This document shows, in pieces, positions 16,633-25,535 of a DNA stretch of 64,000 bases. The DNA comes from an uncultured Dorea sp. (GTDB lineage: Bacteria > Bacillota > Clostridia > Lachnospirales > Lachnospiraceae): positions 781 through 64,780 of the forward strand of contig CAJUTH010000011.1 of assembly GCA_910589275.1 (NCBI GenBank). The letters are read 5' to 3'. The notes under the pieces were generated by a model, which was given only the letters and a program-made list of their open reading frames with translations, ran no database searches and was not told where the DNA came from. The translations under genes were made by a program, and so were the position numbers. How positions within the stretch are numbered: position 1 is the first letter of the stretch; each line of letters opens with the position of its first letter.

Positions 16633-17555
16633 CTAATGCATCTCCCGCTTTCCTGAACAAATAATAAAGGCGACTCCTTCTTTCCCCTTTCGCAAGGAGT
16701 TTGGCATCTATCGTAAAATTTACATCCCTGAATCACTTCACCTGGCTTCGGGACATTTCCTTTTACTACGGTCAATCTTTCTTCCATTGCTTCCAACTGT
16801 TCTACCGCTTTGACAAGACATTTTGTATATGGATGTTGTGGATCTTTCAAAATCTCTTCTTTTGTTCCTAACTCAACAATTTCTCCAGCGTATAAAACAA
16901 TTATCCGTTCTACAATCTCGGAAACCACTCCCAAATCATGTGAAATTAATAATAATGACATTTGTCTTCGACTTTGCAATTCCCGAATAAGGCGAATAAT
17001 CTGTGCCTGAATAGTAACATCTAATGCTGTTGTCGGCTCATCTGCAATAAGCAGATCAGGCGAACATGATAACGCCATTGCAATCAATACTCTTTGTCTC
17101 ATTCCTCCAGACAATTGATGCGGAAATGCTTTCATTTTCGCTTCTGCCTCGCGGATTCCAACTTCTTTCAATAATTTAATTGCTTCTTCTCTTGCCTCAT
17201 TCTTTGACAATTTCCTATGTTTACGAAGAGGCTCCATTAGCTGATGTCCTATTGTCAGCAATGGGTTTAATGCTGTCATTGGCTCCTGAAAAATCATGCC
17301 TATTCTTTTACCCAGAAGTTTTCTCATTTCCCTAGATGAAATTTTAGTCAATTCTCTGCCTTGAAACTCAATCGAACCAGATACAGCTTTAATTCCTTTC
17401 GGGAGCAAACCGATAACAGACAAAGCGGTCATACTTTTTCCACAACCGGACTCTCCAACAATTCCCAATGTTTCTCTCTCACCAACTTGAAATGAAATCT
17501 GGTTAACAATATTATATTTTGAATTTCCAATTACCAAATCCGATACTTTTAACAT
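16587..17555 (-). CDS. OppD/DppD-type ABC ATPase
   Basis: This 322-residue ATPase has Walker A GESGCGKSM, signature SGGMRQRVLIAMA, Walker B LIADEPTTALD and the switch LISHDLGVV. A C-terminal CKFYDRCQTPCERG cluster matches the oligopeptide family. The start at 17555 is preferred because GGAG lies seven bases upstream; an upstream in-frame GTG has no usable site. It overlaps oppF-type start by 46 nt, which suggests translational coupling of the two ATPases. Confidence 0.92.
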   Translation of the reverse strand: MLKVSDLVIGNSKYNIVNQISFQVGERETLGIVGESGCGKSMTALSVIGLLPKGIKAVSGSIEFQGRELTKISSREMRKLLGKRIGMIFQEPMTALNPLLTIGHQLMEPLRKHRKLSKNEAREEAIKLLKEVGIREAEAKMKAFPHQLSGGMRQRVLIAMALSCSPDLLIADEPTTALDVTIQAQIIRLIRELQSRRQMSLLLISHDLGVVSEIVERIIVLYAGEIVELGTKEEILKDPQHPYTKCLVKAVEQLEAMEERLTVVKGNVPKPGEVIQGCKFYDRCQTPCERGKKESPLLFVQESGRCIRCWKKEIVKQSKVQL

Positions 17556-17591
17556 ACTTTTTCTCCAAAACTTTTTCACTCCAAGAATCTC

Positions 17592-18386
17592 TTAACTCAG
17601 CGAATCCTTTATACCATCTCCAAGCATATTGAATGCCAGAACTAACCAAGATATCATTACACCCGGGAACATGATGATCCATGGTGCCACTATCATATAA
17701 TTCTTAGCATCATTCACCATCCCACCCAGACTAGCCATCGGAGCCTTAATTCCAACACCGACAAAGCTAAGGACTGATTCATTTAATACAGCAAGTGCAA
17801 ATGTATATGTTGCCTGAACCAGAACCGGACCGATGATATTTGGCATGATGTGTTTTATAAATACAGTAAAATTACTCAATCCAATAATTCTGGCAGATTG
17901 CACATATTCTTCTTCCAGTAAAGGAAGAACTGCGCTTCTTACAATTCTTGTCATAATCGGGAAAAAAGAAATAGATAATGCAATCATAATATTTCTTTTT
18001 CCAGTTCCTAACACTCCAGCCAATGTAATAGCAATAATCATTGCAGGGAATGCCATAATACCATCCAACAGCCTCATAATAATTCCATCAACGATTTTGT
18101 AAAATGATACTAAATATCCCAGGATCAGACCTAAAATAGACGTAATGATTGCAACACAAATACCAATCTCCAAAGAATTTCTTGTTCCTTCTGCCATTCG
18201 AGCCATAATATCCCGCCCCAGATCATCCGTACCCATTAAATGAATGCTGTTCGGTGCAGTCAGTCTTACGGCAGAATCAACATATGACGAATCAAATTTA
18301 CAAATCACCGGAGAAATTAAGCAAAATACAATTGGAATGATTATAAGAATCATTCCAAATCTTAAATACGAATTCTTTTTTTTCAT
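17592..18386 (-). CDS. OppC/DppC-type permease
   Basis: This 264-residue inner-membrane protein has an N-terminal anchor, the conserved HLMGTDDLGRDIMARM segment around 50-65 that defines OppC-like permeases, and the EAA loop near ARIIGLSNFTVFIKHIMPNI. The start at 18386 follows the previous stop by two bases (TGATAATG), with TAAGG eight bases upstream. It pairs with the OppB-type permease upstream. Confidence 0.92.
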   Translation of the reverse strand: MKKKNSYLRFGMILIIIPIVFCLISPVICKFDSSYVDSAVRLTAPNSIHLMGTDDLGRDIMARMAEGTRNSLEIGICVAIITSILGLILGYLVSFYKIVDGIIMRLLDGIMAFPAMIIAITLAGVLGTGKRNIMIALSISFFPIMTRIVRSAVLPLLEEEYVQSARIIGLSNFTVFIKHIMPNIIGPVLVQATYTFALAVLNESVLSFVGVGIKAPMASLGGMVNDAKNYMIVAPWIIMFPGVMISWLVLAFNMLGDGIKDSLS

Positions 18387-18388
18387 TA

Positions 18389-19333
18389 TCAGCACCTTAC
18401 CTTAGGATTGATTGAGGAACATATGATATCTACCAACAGATTCATAACTGTAAATATGATTGCTACAAATAACAATATTCCCTGAATCAATGGATAATCT
18501 CTATTTGATATTGCATTCAATGCGAGATTTCCGATTCCAGGAATGTTACAGATACTTTCCACTACCCAAGTTCCTCCAAGAAGCGTTGCAAAACTGTTTC
18601 CAATAACATTGATAACCGGACCCAGCGTATTAATAAACGCATGTTTTGCAATAACAACACCTTCTTCCATTCCCTTTGCTCTGGCTGTTCTCAGATAATC
18701 TCGTTTCATTATTTCAGCAAGAGTAGTTCTTGTCATTCTTGCAATCTGTCCACTTTGCATAATTCCCAAAGCAATACCTGACATCATCAGCGAATGAATT
18801 GCATTTTTCACCCCGCCACTACTGATCATTGTATATCCAGCCACCGGGAAAATAGCCAACTTTACACCCAATATCTGAATCATGACAAGCAATAACCAGA
18901 AACAAGGGATTGATACTGCAATCAATGATACAAATTGAAAAAGATAGTCTGGTATTTTTTGATAATTAATGGCCGCAATTATTCCTAATGTCACACCGAG
19001 CAAAGTACCTAACAACTGACCAATAATAGCCAAAATAACCGTTGGTTCCATTCTTTCAAAAATTATTTCTACTACAGGCCTCTTCCAAAGAAGAGATTCT
19101 CCCAAATCCCCTTTTGAAATGTCACGAATCCAATTCACAAACTGCTCTGGCAAAGGTTTATCCAAACCCAACTGTACTTGAAGTTCTTCTATCTGTGCTT
19201 CTGTCGCCTTATCTCCAAGTGCCATTCTCGCCGGATCTCCTGGCATGCATCGAATTACAAAAAATGTAATTATCATAATCATGCATAACACTGGAATCGT
19301 CTTAGCTAATCGCCCTAAAATGTATTTTCTCAT
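18389..19333 (-). CDS. OppB/DppB-type permease
   Basis: This 314-residue permease is the first gene of the operon. It has the RCMPGDPARMALGDKA stretch after the first membrane segment, the periplasmic loop, and the EAA motif MKRDYLRTARAKGMEEGVVI characteristic of OppB-like proteins. A GAGGG ribosome site precedes the ATG. The 149-bp gap upstream (19334-19482) is very AT-rich with a possible TATACT at about 19400; no clear -35 or operator stands out. Confidence 0.92.
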   Translation of the reverse strand: MRKYILGRLAKTIPVLCMIMIITFFVIRCMPGDPARMALGDKATEAQIEELQVQLGLDKPLPEQFVNWIRDISKGDLGESLLWKRPVVEIIFERMEPTVILAIIGQLLGTLLGVTLGIIAAINYQKIPDYLFQFVSLIAVSIPCFWLLLVMIQILGVKLAIFPVAGYTMISSGGVKNAIHSLMMSGIALGIMQSGQIARMTRTTLAEIMKRDYLRTARAKGMEEGVVIAKHAFINTLGPVINVIGNSFATLLGGTWVVESICNIPGIGNLALNAISNRDYPLIQGILLFVAIIFTVMNLLVDIICSSINPKVRC

Positions 19334-19482
19334 TAGGCTTATGTCCCTCTTTTATATTAATAGTCACGCATTCAACTATCATTATGATTTCAAATCAGAG
19401 TATAACAAATATAATAATATATTATATATATCTCCGTTACAAATTGAATTTTTCTATATATAAAGTCACTTATTTGCTTTTT

Positions 19483-19728
19483 TTATAAATCGACAAGTAT
19501 AGGCAATATCAAGTAAAGCCACACCGTTTTCCAGAACAAACCCATAAATGCAAGTACCATCGTCCCTACGCAGCAGACCCTGAGAAACCACATCCATATT
19601 TTCGCATAAAAAATAACTTTCGGCGTCTGCCAGCTTTTCCTATGCTCATACTGATAGGCATCAATCTTTCGCGCTCTTTTCTCCTGCTCTTCCCGCCTCA
19701 CTTTTAATTTATCTGAATATTCTGTCAT
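19483..19728 (-). CDS. Small membrane protein coupled to ABC exporter
   Basis: I do not recognise this 81-residue protein. Its N-terminal half is charged (KLKVRREEQEKRARKID), followed by two probable membrane segments (IWMWFLRVCCVGTMVLAFMG and VWLYLILPIL). Its ATG overlaps the stop of the upstream exporter gene (ATGA), so it is translated with it. It could be an accessory subunit of the heterodimeric exporter, but there is no direct evidence. Confidence 0.65.
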   Translation of the reverse strand: MTEYSDKLKVRREEQEKRARKIDAYQYEHRKSWQTPKVIFYAKIWMWFLRVCCVGTMVLAFMGLFWKTVWLYLILPILVDL

Positions 19729-21539
19729 CGGAACACCTCCAGCATCCGCTCCTCCTCAAACTGTTTCGAATACAGCGAATAATACTGCCCCTTCCTCCGG
19801 ATCAGTTCCCTGTGGTTTCCCTGCTCGATGATCTTCCCATCCTTCATCACCAAGATAATATCCGCATTCCGCACCGTAGAGAGCCGGTGTGCGATCATAA
19901 AGGACGTGTGGTCTTTTAAGAGCAGCTCCGTCGCTTTCTGGATCAACTGCTCCGTCCATGTATCAATGGAAGAAGTCGCCTCATCCAGCACGAAGATCGC
20001 CGGCTTTGCAAGAATCGCCCTTGCAAAGGATATGAGCTGCTTTTCCCCTGTTGACAGCCGGTTTCCGCCTTCGCCCACATCGGTATCATACCCTTTTTCC
20101 AGCCGGGCAATCACCTGATCCGCCGATACCTGTCTGGCCGCTTCCTCCACCTCTGCGTCCGTCGCCTCCAGCCTGCCGTACCGGATATTCTCCCGGATGG
20201 TTCCGGAGAACAGATGGGGATTCTGCAGTACGTACCCGATCTGACTGTGGAGCCAGAGCTGGGAACGCTCCCTGTAATCCCTGCCGTCGATCAGGATCTG
20301 CCCTTCGGTGGGCTCGAAAAACCGTCCAGCCAGATTGACGATCGTAGACTTCCCAGCTCCCGTATCCCCTACGATCGCCACGGTAGTTCCGGCAGGAATC
20401 CTCAGATTAAAATGTTCCAGCACATTTTCTTTCCCGTCGGGATAGCAGAAGGTCACGTCCCGAAATTCGATATCGCCTTTGATCGGCTCCCAGTTTTCCT
20501 TCTTTGGATGCATGGAATCGCCGTATTTTTCTCGCACTTCCTGCGAATCGGTAATATTGGGCTCCTGCTCTAAGAGTCCCGTCACCCGCTCGATATTTGC
20601 CTGACAAGAGATCAGATCTGACAGAAGCCTTGCAAGCTGCTGGATCGGCTCAAAGATTCCCACCGCGTAGGACAGGAATACAGATAACGTTCCCAGCGCG
20701 ATCATCTGATTCTGCACAAAATAGCCGCCTCTTGCCAGCACGAACGCCATTACCATAGAGCTAAAAAAGAGAATCAGCGGCATATAAACGGCCGTCAGCT
20801 TCGCAAGGGTCATGGAACTTTTCTTCATCCGCCCGGTAATTTCCTGAAACGCCCTGTCGTTCTGCTCTTCCATAACCAGCGTCTTGCTGGTCTGCACCCC
20901 GGTAATCCCCTCGTTAAAGGCACCGGTAATCTCGGAATTGGTCTCCCGGATCTTCCGGTTCCAGAGCAGCATCCGTTTTTGGAAAAATGCCGTAAGCAGG
21001 GCGAGAAACGGCACCACCAGCAACACGATCAGCGCCAGCCGCCAATTTAGCACAAACATAATCCCAAATACACCGATCACATAGGCAAATGCCCAGAACA
21101 TATCCACCAGCCCCCACGCAAGAACCGTGGCGATCTTTAAGGTATCGCTCATCACCCTCGCATGGATATACCCCACCGGCGTCGTATTATAATAGGAAAA
21201 GGAGAGCTTCTGCAGATGGACAAACTGCGCCCGCTTCAGATCCTTTCCCACGTTCATCTCAATGTGGATCGCCGCCCGGACGCTGAAAAAAAGGCTCGCC
21301 GCCTGCAAGATGACCGCCAGCACATAGATTACTACAAACACATCAATTCCTTCCAGCGTACCCGGCACCACAAAATGATCGATCGCATAGCTCTGGAACA
21401 GCGGAATGCCCACATCCGTCAGCACCAGAATCACATTCAGGCTGACGGTGGTTGCAAAATAGCGGTAATATGGACGGAAAAAGGGCAGCATCTTCTTCCA
21501 TACTGCCAAACTAAAATTCTGGTTCTCCTTCTTCTCCAT
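19725..21539 (-). CDS. ABC exporter half-transporter (membrane plus ATPase)
   Basis: This 604-residue protein has an exporter membrane domain (about 20-310) and a C-terminal ATPase with Walker A VGDTGAGKST, signature RLSTGEKQLISFARA, Walker B FVLDEATSSID and the switch MIAHRLSTV. Start 21539 has AAGGAGG eight bases upstream; the 13 earlier in-frame codons lack a site. With the next gene upstream it should form a heterodimeric multidrug or lipid exporter. The two genes are separated by 318 bp that contain a large inverted repeat, which could interfere with their cotranscription. Confidence 0.9.
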   Translation of the reverse strand: MEKKENQNFSLAVWKKMLPFFRPYYRYFATTVSLNVILVLTDVGIPLFQSYAIDHFVVPGTLEGIDVFVVIYVLAVILQAASLFFSVRAAIHIEMNVGKDLKRAQFVHLQKLSFSYYNTTPVGYIHARVMSDTLKIATVLAWGLVDMFWAFAYVIGVFGIMFVLNWRLALIVLLVVPFLALLTAFFQKRMLLWNRKIRETNSEITGAFNEGITGVQTSKTLVMEEQNDRAFQEITGRMKKSSMTLAKLTAVYMPLILFFSSMVMAFVLARGGYFVQNQMIALGTLSVFLSYAVGIFEPIQQLARLLSDLISCQANIERVTGLLEQEPNITDSQEVREKYGDSMHPKKENWEPIKGDIEFRDVTFCYPDGKENVLEHFNLRIPAGTTVAIVGDTGAGKSTIVNLAGRFFEPTEGQILIDGRDYRERSQLWLHSQIGYVLQNPHLFSGTIRENIRYGRLEATDAEVEEAARQVSADQVIARLEKGYDTDVGEGGNRLSTGEKQLISFARAILAKPAIFVLDEATSSIDTWTEQLIQKATELLLKDHTSFMIAHRLSTVRNADIILVMKDGKIIEQGNHRELIRRKGQYYSLYSKQFEEERMLEVFR

Positions 21540-21612
21540 CTCTTCCGCCTCCTTCCTATAAAAATACGCCGCTCCCATATCCGCGGCCAGCCTCTCTCTG
21601 CGCGGTAACCAA

Positions 21613-21848
21613 AATCTTGGCCTGTGCGGATGGGAACTGCCTGCCGGAAACAGGGCGCTTTATCAGACAAAGCATACGAGGGCGCTTTTAACGAAGGTGA
21701 AATCCACTGCTTACGCAGACTTGGATGCGCAGGCATTCCTGCGCATTCTAGCCGAAGTTAGCAGTTAGTTCGCCGGAGTGTTGCCCAGCCTTGCCTGATA
21801 AAGCGCCCTGTTTCCGGCAGGCAGTTCCCATCCGCACAGGCGAAGATT
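21613..21848. repeat. Long inverted-repeat element, copy 1
   Basis: Bases 21620-21666 pair perfectly with 21795-21841 (47 bp), with further matches on either side. The 128-nt centre starts ACAAAGC, ends CAGCCTTGC and carries segments GTGAAATCCAC, GCTTACG and TTAGTTCGCCGGAGTGTTG plus a small GCGCAG/CTGCGC hairpin. The same core occurs at 27087-27344, where the arms are unrelated in sequence to these arms. It separates the two ABC exporter genes. Confidence 0.85.
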
Positions 21849-21856
21849 CGTTCTGT

Positions 21857-23680
21857 TTACTGTGTCAAAAGCCGCCTATCGTCCTGATTCATCTGTATCT
21901 CGTAAATCTTCTGGTAAATCCCTCCGCCGCGGCACAGCTCCAGATGCGTCCCCAATTCCTCCACCCTTCCGTGGTTTAATACCAGAATCTGATCCGCTTC
22001 CATCAGGGTCGTAATGCGGTGGGAAATGAGAATCACGGTGGCATCCTTCATCTTCTCCTTAAGGGCTCTCCGGATCTTCGAATCAGTCTCCGCGTCTACC
22101 GCGGACAGGGAATCGTCAAAGATCATGACCGGCGTTTTCGCCAGCAGCATTCTGGCGATAGCCACCCTCTGGCGCTGGCCGCCGGACAAGGTGACGCCCC
22201 GCTCTCCTACCATCGTCTCGTAACCGTCCGCAAATCCCATGACCGCGTCGTCCACGCAGGCAGTCCGCGCCGCCTCCCGGATTTCTTCCATGGACGCCGC
22301 AGGATTAGCGGCCGCAATATTTTCCCGGATGGTTCGGGAAAAAAGAAACGGCTCCTGAAGCACGATACCGATATGCTCCCTCAACCATCCTCTGGAAATC
22401 TCGCGGATATCGATGCCGCCGATGCGTATCGTCCCTTCTTCCAGCTCGTAGAGCCTGTCCAAGAGATGCACCATGGTAGATTTGCCGCTCCCGGTTCCGC
22501 CTAAAATCCCGAAGGTTGCGCCTTCCCGGATGTGAACGCTCACATCCTCCAGCACATTTCCCCCGTCCTCATACCCAAAGGTCACATGCTCGAAGGCAAT
22601 GTCCGTATGCTCCGGCGCTTTCCCCGAATCAGACATATCCTCCTCGGCGGAATCTAGAATATAGTTCACCCGGTCAAAGGATACGCCCGCCTTGCTCATC
22701 TCTGACAATATACGCCCAAGGCTTCTCACCGGCCACACCAGCGTCGTATTATAGGAAGCAAATGCAATAAATTCCCCTGCGGTAATGTTCCCATGCACCG
22801 CTTCAACGGCTCCCATGGTAATAATAAAGATCACCTGAAAACCTGTGATCAGATCCCCCACGCCCCAGTAAAGGCCGGATAAGGTTCCAAGCTTAATCCA
22901 GAGCCTTGCAAAGATATGGTTCTTCTCGTCAAACCGGTCGATTTCAAACCGCTCCCGGCCGAAGGCCCGCACCACCCGGACACCCGTGGCATTTTCCTGC
23001 ACCACTGTAGAAAGCTCTCCTTCCGCTTCGTCCGCATTGGTAAAATTTCTTGCGATCAACTGGTAAAAAATACCGGAATACGCCATAACGACCGGGATAA
23101 AGACAAGCGCCACCAGCGTTAATTTCACATTCATCGAAAACATCATTCCCAGCGATACCGCCAGCAGAAAGGCCGTCCGGAATACCTCCAGCGCCTGAGT
23201 CACTACAAAATTCCGAATGGTCTCCACATCCGTCGTACACCGCTGGATAATATCCCCGGTCTGGTTTTTGCTATGCCACTTCATCGGCAGCCGCTGCACA
23301 TGGTAAAACAGCATGTCCCTCATATTTTTCGCAAAAGTCTCCCCGGCCTTGGCCGTATTGCTCCGGTACAGATAGACCGCGATTCCGTTGGCCAGCGCGA
23401 TCCCGATCACCAACAGCGATAAAAGCCACAAATGCTCTTTCAGGTAAGGAATCCCTCCCGGCGCCAGCACCCGGTCTATGGTAAAGCTGAAAATCCTAGG
23501 GAGCAGGGCATTCAGCGCCGTTGACGCAAAGGAAGCCGCCAGAACCACCGCAAAATATCCCTTCGCATTCTGAGAGAACCGCAGTATTAAGTTAAACCGT
23601 CCCTTTTTCTTCTTCTGCATCCGTATTATATCCCCCATAAAACCGTAACATTCCCGGTTCCTTTTCCAATGTTCCTTCAT
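21857..23680 (-). CDS. ABC exporter half-transporter, partner subunit
   Basis: This 607-residue protein has an exporter membrane domain (about 30-320) and an ATPase with Walker A LGGTGSGKST, signature TLSGGQRQRVAIARM, Walker B MIFDDSLSAVD (Asp replaces the usual catalytic Glu, so this is probably the degenerate nucleotide site) and switch LISHRITTL. The start at 23680 gives an ATGA overlap with the preceding ATPase-nuclease gene; Met codons 30 and 36 positions later are alternatives, so the first residues are uncertain. It pairs with the exporter gene downstream. Confidence 0.88.
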   Translation of the reverse strand: MKEHWKRNRECYGFMGDIIRMQKKKKGRFNLILRFSQNAKGYFAVVLAASFASTALNALLPRIFSFTIDRVLAPGGIPYLKEHLWLLSLLVIGIALANGIAVYLYRSNTAKAGETFAKNMRDMLFYHVQRLPMKWHSKNQTGDIIQRCTTDVETIRNFVVTQALEVFRTAFLLAVSLGMMFSMNVKLTLVALVFIPVVMAYSGIFYQLIARNFTNADEAEGELSTVVQENATGVRVVRAFGRERFEIDRFDEKNHIFARLWIKLGTLSGLYWGVGDLITGFQVIFIITMGAVEAVHGNITAGEFIAFASYNTTLVWPVRSLGRILSEMSKAGVSFDRVNYILDSAEEDMSDSGKAPEHTDIAFEHVTFGYEDGGNVLEDVSVHIREGATFGILGGTGSGKSTMVHLLDRLYELEEGTIRIGGIDIREISRGWLREHIGIVLQEPFLFSRTIRENIAAANPAASMEEIREAARTACVDDAVMGFADGYETMVGERGVTLSGGQRQRVAIARMLLAKTPVMIFDDSLSAVDAETDSKIRRALKEKMKDATVILISHRITTLMEADQILVLNHGRVEELGTHLELCRGGGIYQKIYEIQMNQDDRRLLTQ

Positions 23681-25398
23681 TTCCCGGACAATGATCCGCT
23701 TGTCTTTCTGCCAAGGCGGACCTCGCAATCCTTCCGATAGAACGATATCCCATAGCAGTCTATCTTACGATAGCCTTCTTTCTGTAATTCTTCCATATAC
23801 TTTTTATCATAAATCTGTTGTACCGCTTTCTCTGCATCCGTTTCCAGATCATCGATCGACTTCGATACCTTTAATTCCAGAACAAACGAACGTCCGCGCA
23901 GGGAAGGACTCTTCACCGTAATATCAGAACGCCCCTTCCCTGATTCACGGTTAGATTCCACCAGATAATTTTCACTTTGGCTCAAAATACCAGTCAAAAA
24001 ACCATGGTAAAAATTTTCTGCACTGTCATAAAAACTGATCGTGCGAAAAAGCTGTCCGTTTAGGATATCCGTCATCCGCCGTTCATTTCCCTCTTCCATA
24101 GCCCGGTACAGATCATGAAAATCTTCCTTTTTTACGATCTCTTTCATCCAATTCATGATCGTATTCTCATATATCGTCATCACCTCAGTATTCGGAATCC
24201 GCGCCTTTAGAAATATATATTTTTCTTTGAAATATTCCTTTTCTTTTGTCAGATATCCTGTAAAATAAAGAAAATTCCACAGATTTTCTCCATTACCACG
24301 CATATCTTTATAAGTCACTTCTTCATGCACCTGAATATCCAGCGTCCCGCCGCTAAGCAGCCGTTCGATCTGTCCTTTCGTCTCCCGGTCGGCCCTCACG
24401 ATCAGATCTCTGATAATATCATTGGAACTTGTATTGATCCAATAAGGACGTGGGAACGCATTCACATCTGAATATAAATCATACAAAAACTTTATCACGC
24501 TCCACGGATTATAAACCTCCGTATTTCCAAACAGATATCCGTCATACCACTCTTTCATCGCCGGGAAACGGCTTTCTACGCCATAATACGACATCATCTG
24601 CAAGACTTCCGCTTCAATGAACCCAAAATGTTCGCTATATTTTTTATCAAGTACAGAAATAATGTTCAAATGATTCAGTCCGGTAAAAATACTCTCCTTT
24701 GAAATTCTCAAACACCCGGTAATAACCGCAAACTGCAGATAATCATTTGTTTTCAATGCTGATTCAAACAAAGAGCGGACGAAGTCCACCATTTTCTCAT
24801 AAAACCCTTTGAAATATGCATTCTCCAACGGCACGTCATATTCATCGATCAGGATAACCGTATTCCTGCCTGTTATCTTATACATACACTTACTGAATAT
24901 TTTTAATGCGCCCCGGATCTGCTTTCCATCTGCCTTTTCATCCGCAATGCAGATGTATTGTTCGTATTCTTTTGGCGTAATCCGCTCTTTTCCCTGCTCA
25001 ATGATCGCTCTGTGCCTGTCAAACTCAGACGCAATCTCCGCCCGCAGTACAAAGCAGGCAGTTTCAAAATCTTCCTGCTTCGCCGATTTCAGCGTCAGGT
25101 TTAGCACAGGATACCGTCCCATCTGACTGGTATATCTCTCCCCGGCGTCCAGAATCCTCATTCCCCGGAAGAGTTCTTTATTCTGACGATTCTTTTCCGC
25201 ATCCCCGGTGTCTTCAAAAAAGTACCGGAGCATGCTTAAATTCAAAGTCTTCCCGAATCTTCTCGGACGGGTAAATAAATTCACCTTCCCCTTCAGATCT
25301 AGTAATTCTTTTATAAACAATGTTTTATCCACGTAGTAATAACCGGACTTCACCATATCTTCAAAATTCTCCACACCGACAGGCAGCGCTTTTTTCAT
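23677..25398 (-). CDS. AAA-ATPase-like/PD-(D/E)XK nuclease-like protein (DUF1703 type)
   Basis: This 573-residue protein has the N-terminal signature PVGVENFEDMVKSGYYYVDKT, the P-loop-like LFTRPRRFGKTLNLSML (about 40-56), a LIDEYDVPLE Walker B-like motif, and a C-terminal PD-(D/E)XK core (RSDITVKS...FVLELKVSK, about 500-525). This family is expanded in anaerobic gut bacteria and its role is unknown; links to mobility or self/non-self conflict are speculative. A paralogue of equal architecture is at 38344-40035. Its stop overlaps the exporter start by 4 nt. GGAGG precedes the ATG. Confidence 0.88.
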   Translation of the reverse strand: MKKALPVGVENFEDMVKSGYYYVDKTLFIKELLDLKGKVNLFTRPRRFGKTLNLSMLRYFFEDTGDAEKNRQNKELFRGMRILDAGERYTSQMGRYPVLNLTLKSAKQEDFETACFVLRAEIASEFDRHRAIIEQGKERITPKEYEQYICIADEKADGKQIRGALKIFSKCMYKITGRNTVILIDEYDVPLENAYFKGFYEKMVDFVRSLFESALKTNDYLQFAVITGCLRISKESIFTGLNHLNIISVLDKKYSEHFGFIEAEVLQMMSYYGVESRFPAMKEWYDGYLFGNTEVYNPWSVIKFLYDLYSDVNAFPRPYWINTSSNDIIRDLIVRADRETKGQIERLLSGGTLDIQVHEEVTYKDMRGNGENLWNFLYFTGYLTKEKEYFKEKYIFLKARIPNTEVMTIYENTIMNWMKEIVKKEDFHDLYRAMEEGNERRMTDILNGQLFRTISFYDSAENFYHGFLTGILSQSENYLVESNRESGKGRSDITVKSPSLRGRSFVLELKVSKSIDDLETDAEKAVQQIYDKKYMEELQKEGYRKIDCYGISFYRKDCEVRLGRKTSGSLSGK

Positions 25399-25458
25399 CG
25401 GATCACCTCCTACATACCCAATTATACCAAAGCCTCATCCCACTGGCAAACCAAATTC

Positions 25459-25506
25459 AAAAATGCTCTGAATCCCGTTATTGATACGGTATCCAAAGCA
25501 TTTTTT
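25459..25506. terminator. Terminator after the RuBisCO-like gene
   Basis: AAAAATGCT pairs with AGCATTTTT, with an inner CCGT/ACGG stem. T-rich ends exist on both strands. It lies 30 bases past the RuBisCO-like gene stop and should close that operon. Confidence 0.7.
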
Positions 25507-25535
25507 ACTAGCTTCTTTTACAAAATCATAATTTC

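Noticed and set aside
21437..21979. Two frames on opposite strands sharing the peptide DKAPCFRQAVPIRTG
   Set aside because: The shared peptide is a by-product of the 47-bp inverted repeat, not a duplicated gene.
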